Shown here in pieces: positions 40,840 to 42,917 of a stretch of DNA of 42,917 nt. The DNA is from Bacteroidales bacterium (GTDB taxonomy: Bacteria > Bacteroidota > Bacteroidia > Bacteroidales > Muribaculaceae), in contig SFNM01000004.1 in assembly GCA_004552725.1 (NCBI GenBank), positions 1 to 42,917 of the forward strand, written 5' to 3'. Each line of letters opens with the position of its first letter. Position 1 is the first letter of the stretch. The notes beneath the pieces were generated by a model. It was not told where the DNA came from and made no database searches. It worked only from the letters and a program-made list of their open reading frames with translations. The translations under genes were made by a program, and so were the position numbers.

Positions 40840-42477
40840 TTATTCTTTCACACGGAGGCGTTCGCCATCGGCAGAGTTGGCAATCGACTCGTAATAGCGT
40901 TGATTGTAACCGGGGAATTGGGGTTTGGCCGGATAACCGTCGGCAGTGCGCGAGAACACGCCGGGAGCGTCTTCAGTTTTGACGTTGCCATCCAAGAATT
41001 TCACCAGCAGATAGTCGCCCAGGGCCTTGTAGGTAGTGGTGACATCAGCGGCAGCATTATTGGTGAATTGAGTCAACAAGGCTTGTACGCCGGCATATTC
41101 GGCATCAGCCGAGATATTGGACGACAGAGCATCCACAACCTGCTCAAATTGGTCTTCGAAGCCCTTTTGCACGCGGCGGATGTCGGGTATCATCAGCGAA
41201 TAGCGATTATACGCTTGGTTGGCCACATAGTTGGTAACCCAGAACATAGCGTCCCACGACAATGTGAGGAGGTCGCCATTGCCCACGGCCAATTGATAAG
41301 GAGCTTGATTGGTGGAGTTGAACACGGGCACATACACGCAAGTGTTGGCGTCGTCAACACCGAACCAGAGCACACCGCGCATAGCAGCGTGACGATTGGC
41401 GTTCATTGAGGATACGAAAGAGAACCCTGTTTGCTGAGTGGCGATAGCGCGTTCGTTGAAGTATTTTTGGCCATTCACCTCGTATTCCATAGGACGATAG
41501 CGATAAGGCACATCGAACGGACCGGCACCGATATCGTTGGTCATATCAAATGGAGTTCCCTCGAAATGGTCGCGCATCATCCATTTCATATCGTTGGCAG
41601 AAATTTTGCGAGCCGGTTTCACCCAGAGGGGCATCGGTTCGCCTTTACCTTCGTTGATCCAAGTAAGGAAGCGGTCGGCAGTGCCGGGAGCCATAAACTT
41701 GTTGTAGAAAGCCCAAACACGAGCCTCGCAGCCACGCAGTTCCAAGAAATCAAACACAGCATAAGCCATAGCGAATGAGAAGTCCTTGTCCTTGCCGGAG
41801 AAATAGCCTTTTTCGCGTGCAAAGGTGATTACATCGGGAGCATAGAGGGTTTGGGGATCGTTCAAAGGGAATTGATGCACACGGGCTTGGTTGGCGTGAC
41901 CGCTGATATAACCGTCGGGCACTCGACGAGCCACCCACACGGCGCCTTTGTCGTCTTTACCCTTGCCAATAAGATCCATAATCCACACTTCATCGGCATC
42001 ACCGATGGAGAAAGTCTCACCTGAGGATGCATAACCGTATTCGGCCACCAACGAGGTCATAATATCCACGGCCTCGCGAGCGGTCTTGGCGCGTTGCAAA
42101 GTCACATAAATCAGCGAACCGTAGTCGATTAAGCCGGAGCCTTGCAGTTCTTCGCGACCACCCCAAGTGCTCTCGGCGATAGTCACACCGTGTTCATTCA
42201 TATTGCCGATGGTAGCGAAAGTGTGGGCCACCTCGGGGATATAGCCCAGATGTTTGTTGGTGTCCCATTCGCGGATTTCGCGCATAGCGCCAGGCTGGTG
42301 GTCGGCGGCAGGCTGATTGTACAACTCGCCATAAAGCACATGGCTGTCGGCTGCATAAGTAATCATGTTGGACCCGTCGGTCGATGCACCTTTGGTGACA
42401 ATCAAACTGGTACAAGCATCAGCCACAGCATATCCTGCGGCCATCACAATAGCAAATAATGCAATTCGTAAATTCAT
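40840..42477 (-). CDS. Exported C69-family dipeptidase
   Basis: I start at the ATG at 42477 (545 residues), which is preceded by the promoter at 42505-42535; the open frame further up is not coding. The signal peptide MNLRIALFAIVMAAGYAVAD ends in an A-D-A sequence just before Cys22. C69 enzymes are N-terminal-nucleophile hydrolases that use such a Cys, so signal cleavage would directly expose it. Typical segments follow: TSLIVTKGASTDGSNMITYA, ATIGNMNEHGVTIAESTWGG, GETFSIGDADEVWIMDLIGK and VWVARRVPDGYISGHANQAR. It cleaves dipeptides in the periplasm or outside. It leads the operon with GH25 and the lactonase gene. Confidence 0.94.
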   Translation of the reverse strand: MNLRIALFAIVMAAGYAVADACTSLIVTKGASTDGSNMITYAADSHVLYGELYNQPAADHQPGAMREIREWDTNKHLGYIPEVAHTFATIGNMNEHGVTIAESTWGGREELQGSGLIDYGSLIYVTLQRAKTAREAVDIMTSLVAEYGYASSGETFSIGDADEVWIMDLIGKGKDDKGAVWVARRVPDGYISGHANQARVHQFPLNDPQTLYAPDVITFAREKGYFSGKDKDFSFAMAYAVFDFLELRGCEARVWAFYNKFMAPGTADRFLTWINEGKGEPMPLWVKPARKISANDMKWMMRDHFEGTPFDMTNDIGAGPFDVPYRYRPMEYEVNGQKYFNERAIATQQTGFSFVSSMNANRHAAMRGVLWFGVDDANTCVYVPVFNSTNQAPYQLAVGNGDLLTLSWDAMFWVTNYVANQAYNRYSLMIPDIRRVQKGFEDQFEQVVDALSSNISADAEYAGVQALLTQFTNNAAADVTTTYKALGDYLLVKFLDGNVKTEDAPGVFSRTADGYPAKPQFPGYNQRYYESIANSADGERLRVKE

Positions 42478-42504
42478 CAGTAATTCAGTTTTAGATAGTT
42501 TTTG

Positions 42505-42535
42505 CAAATTTACGAAAAATTCTACATCCCGCAAA
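42505..42535 (-). promoter_or_regulatory. Promoter of the dipeptidase-muramidase-lactonase operon
   Basis: The minus strand reads TTTG (42535-42532), 19 bp, TAAATTTG (42512-42505), 27 bp before the ATG at 42477. Confidence 0.75.
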
Positions 42536-42537
42536 AA

Positions 42538-42655
42538 AAATTTGCATCGCGGCTGCTCGGCTTCCGCAGACCCCGCAGCAAGCCGCGGGGCTACAGCCAC
42601 CGAACCTCGCCGCGAGCATGGCCGGCGGGCGCTTCGCTCGCCCGAGCCACAGGGG
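42538..42655. repeat. GC-rich intergenic hairpins, including copy 2 of the repeated palindrome
   Basis: Three hairpins follow one another: CCCCGC/GCGGGG around 42571-42590, whose core CCGCAGCAAGCCGCGG (42573-42588) is the exact reverse complement of 507-522; CTCG/CGAG at 42606-42616; and CGGGCG (42626-42631) with CGCCCG (42639-42644). They may end the partial gene at 42656, but no T run follows. Confidence 0.5.
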
Positions 42656-42917
42656 TTAGCGGCGGTTGGCTTGTTTTTGGAGGAGGCGTTCGAATTTGCG
42701 GCGCATGGCGCGGTTGCATTTGCCCAGCGCGGGGAGGTGGTTGGCGATGTAGGTGATGTCGTCGGCAGTGATTGCGGAGCCTTCGGCAATGTAGGTGCTA
42801 CTCGTTGAGAGGAGCAGGAATTGCTCGAACACGCGCGAGTTGACCATTGTGCGCACGAATTGGCCGGTGAGCAGGAGGTGGATATATGAGTTGAGCGCAT
42901 TGCACATGTTGCTGATG
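42656..42917 (-). CDS. Unknown protein, C-terminal part
   Basis: An open frame runs from the right edge to a stop at 42656. A Met at 42907 is possible, but the frame is open upstream, so the start is unknown. The visible 83 residues include FEQFLLLSTSSTYIAEGSAI, TADDITYIANHLPALGKCNR and a basic helical end AMRRKFERLLQKQANRR. No family is recognised. Confidence 0.5.
   Translation of the reverse strand, partial: ISNMCNALNSYIHLLLTGQFVRTMVNSRVFEQFLLLSTSSTYIAEGSAITADDITYIANHLPALGKCNRAMRRKFERLLQKQANRR

Noticed and set aside
1..42917. CRISPR arrays or rRNA genes
   Set aside because: No regularly spaced direct repeats with unique spacers and no rRNA-like sequence were seen.

Overview
The window looks like a Bacteroidales chromosome, most likely a Muribaculaceae-type gut bacterium (inference). 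The evidence is a ribosomal super-operon in Bacteroidota order with no tuf or adk inside it, repeated promoter signatures of the Bacteroidota type (TTTG, 19-20 bp, TAnnTTTG), weak Shine-Dalgarno sequences, a 38-residue zinc-less L36, lipoproteins, and secreted proteins with sorting-type C-terminal domains.

Layout. (1) 1-766: the frameshifted 5' part of a zinc-ribbon transposase running off the left edge, a duplicated putative IS end, an intergenic hairpin, and the terminator of the ribosomal operon. (2) 767-19209, minus strand: the str-S10-spc-alpha ribosomal super-operon, rpsL to rplQ, 32 genes including secY, map, infA, fusA and rpoA. A promoter lies at 19352-19383. Three intercistronic gaps exceed 200 nt, and they lie immediately before rpsG (S7), rpsH (S8) and rpsD (S4). 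(3) 19553-20066, plus strand: a small membrane protein and tRNA-Lys(CTT) with its own promoter and terminator. (4) 20201-23955: a strongly promoted 1203-residue secreted protein built from a duplicated FN3/adhesin-like module with a C-terminal sorting-like domain, ending at a bidirectional terminator. (5) 23973-28396, minus strand: a four-gene operon of one secreted protein plus a complete iron-complex/cobalamin-type ABC importer (binding lipoprotein, permease, ATPase). (6) 28474-38190, plus strand: a seven-gene operon described below. (7) 38207-42535, minus strand: a DUF3127 protein with an SSB-like tail, tRNA-Pro(CGG), and an operon of a C69 dipeptidase, a GH25 muramidase and a lactonase-family lipoprotein. 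(8) 42538-42917: a hairpin-rich gap and a partial unknown gene.

The most striking system is region 6. It encodes a zinc-ribbon FHA protein, a soluble Ser/Thr kinase with a C-terminal FHA domain, an FHA-TM-trypsin-like protease, a secreted protein, a membrane-anchored PP2C phosphatase with a Pro-rich tail, a small TM protein carrying repeated T-x-x-F-[DN]-P motifs, and a membrane Ser/Thr kinase whose outer part is a stack of about eleven 32-residue YD-like repeats. Gene spacing of 5-26 bp and one upstream promoter suggest a single transmembrane phospho-signalling machine: an outer sensor, inner kinases and a phosphatase, FHA readers, a phospho-Thr scaffold and an envelope protease as output. 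Its function is not known from the sequence.
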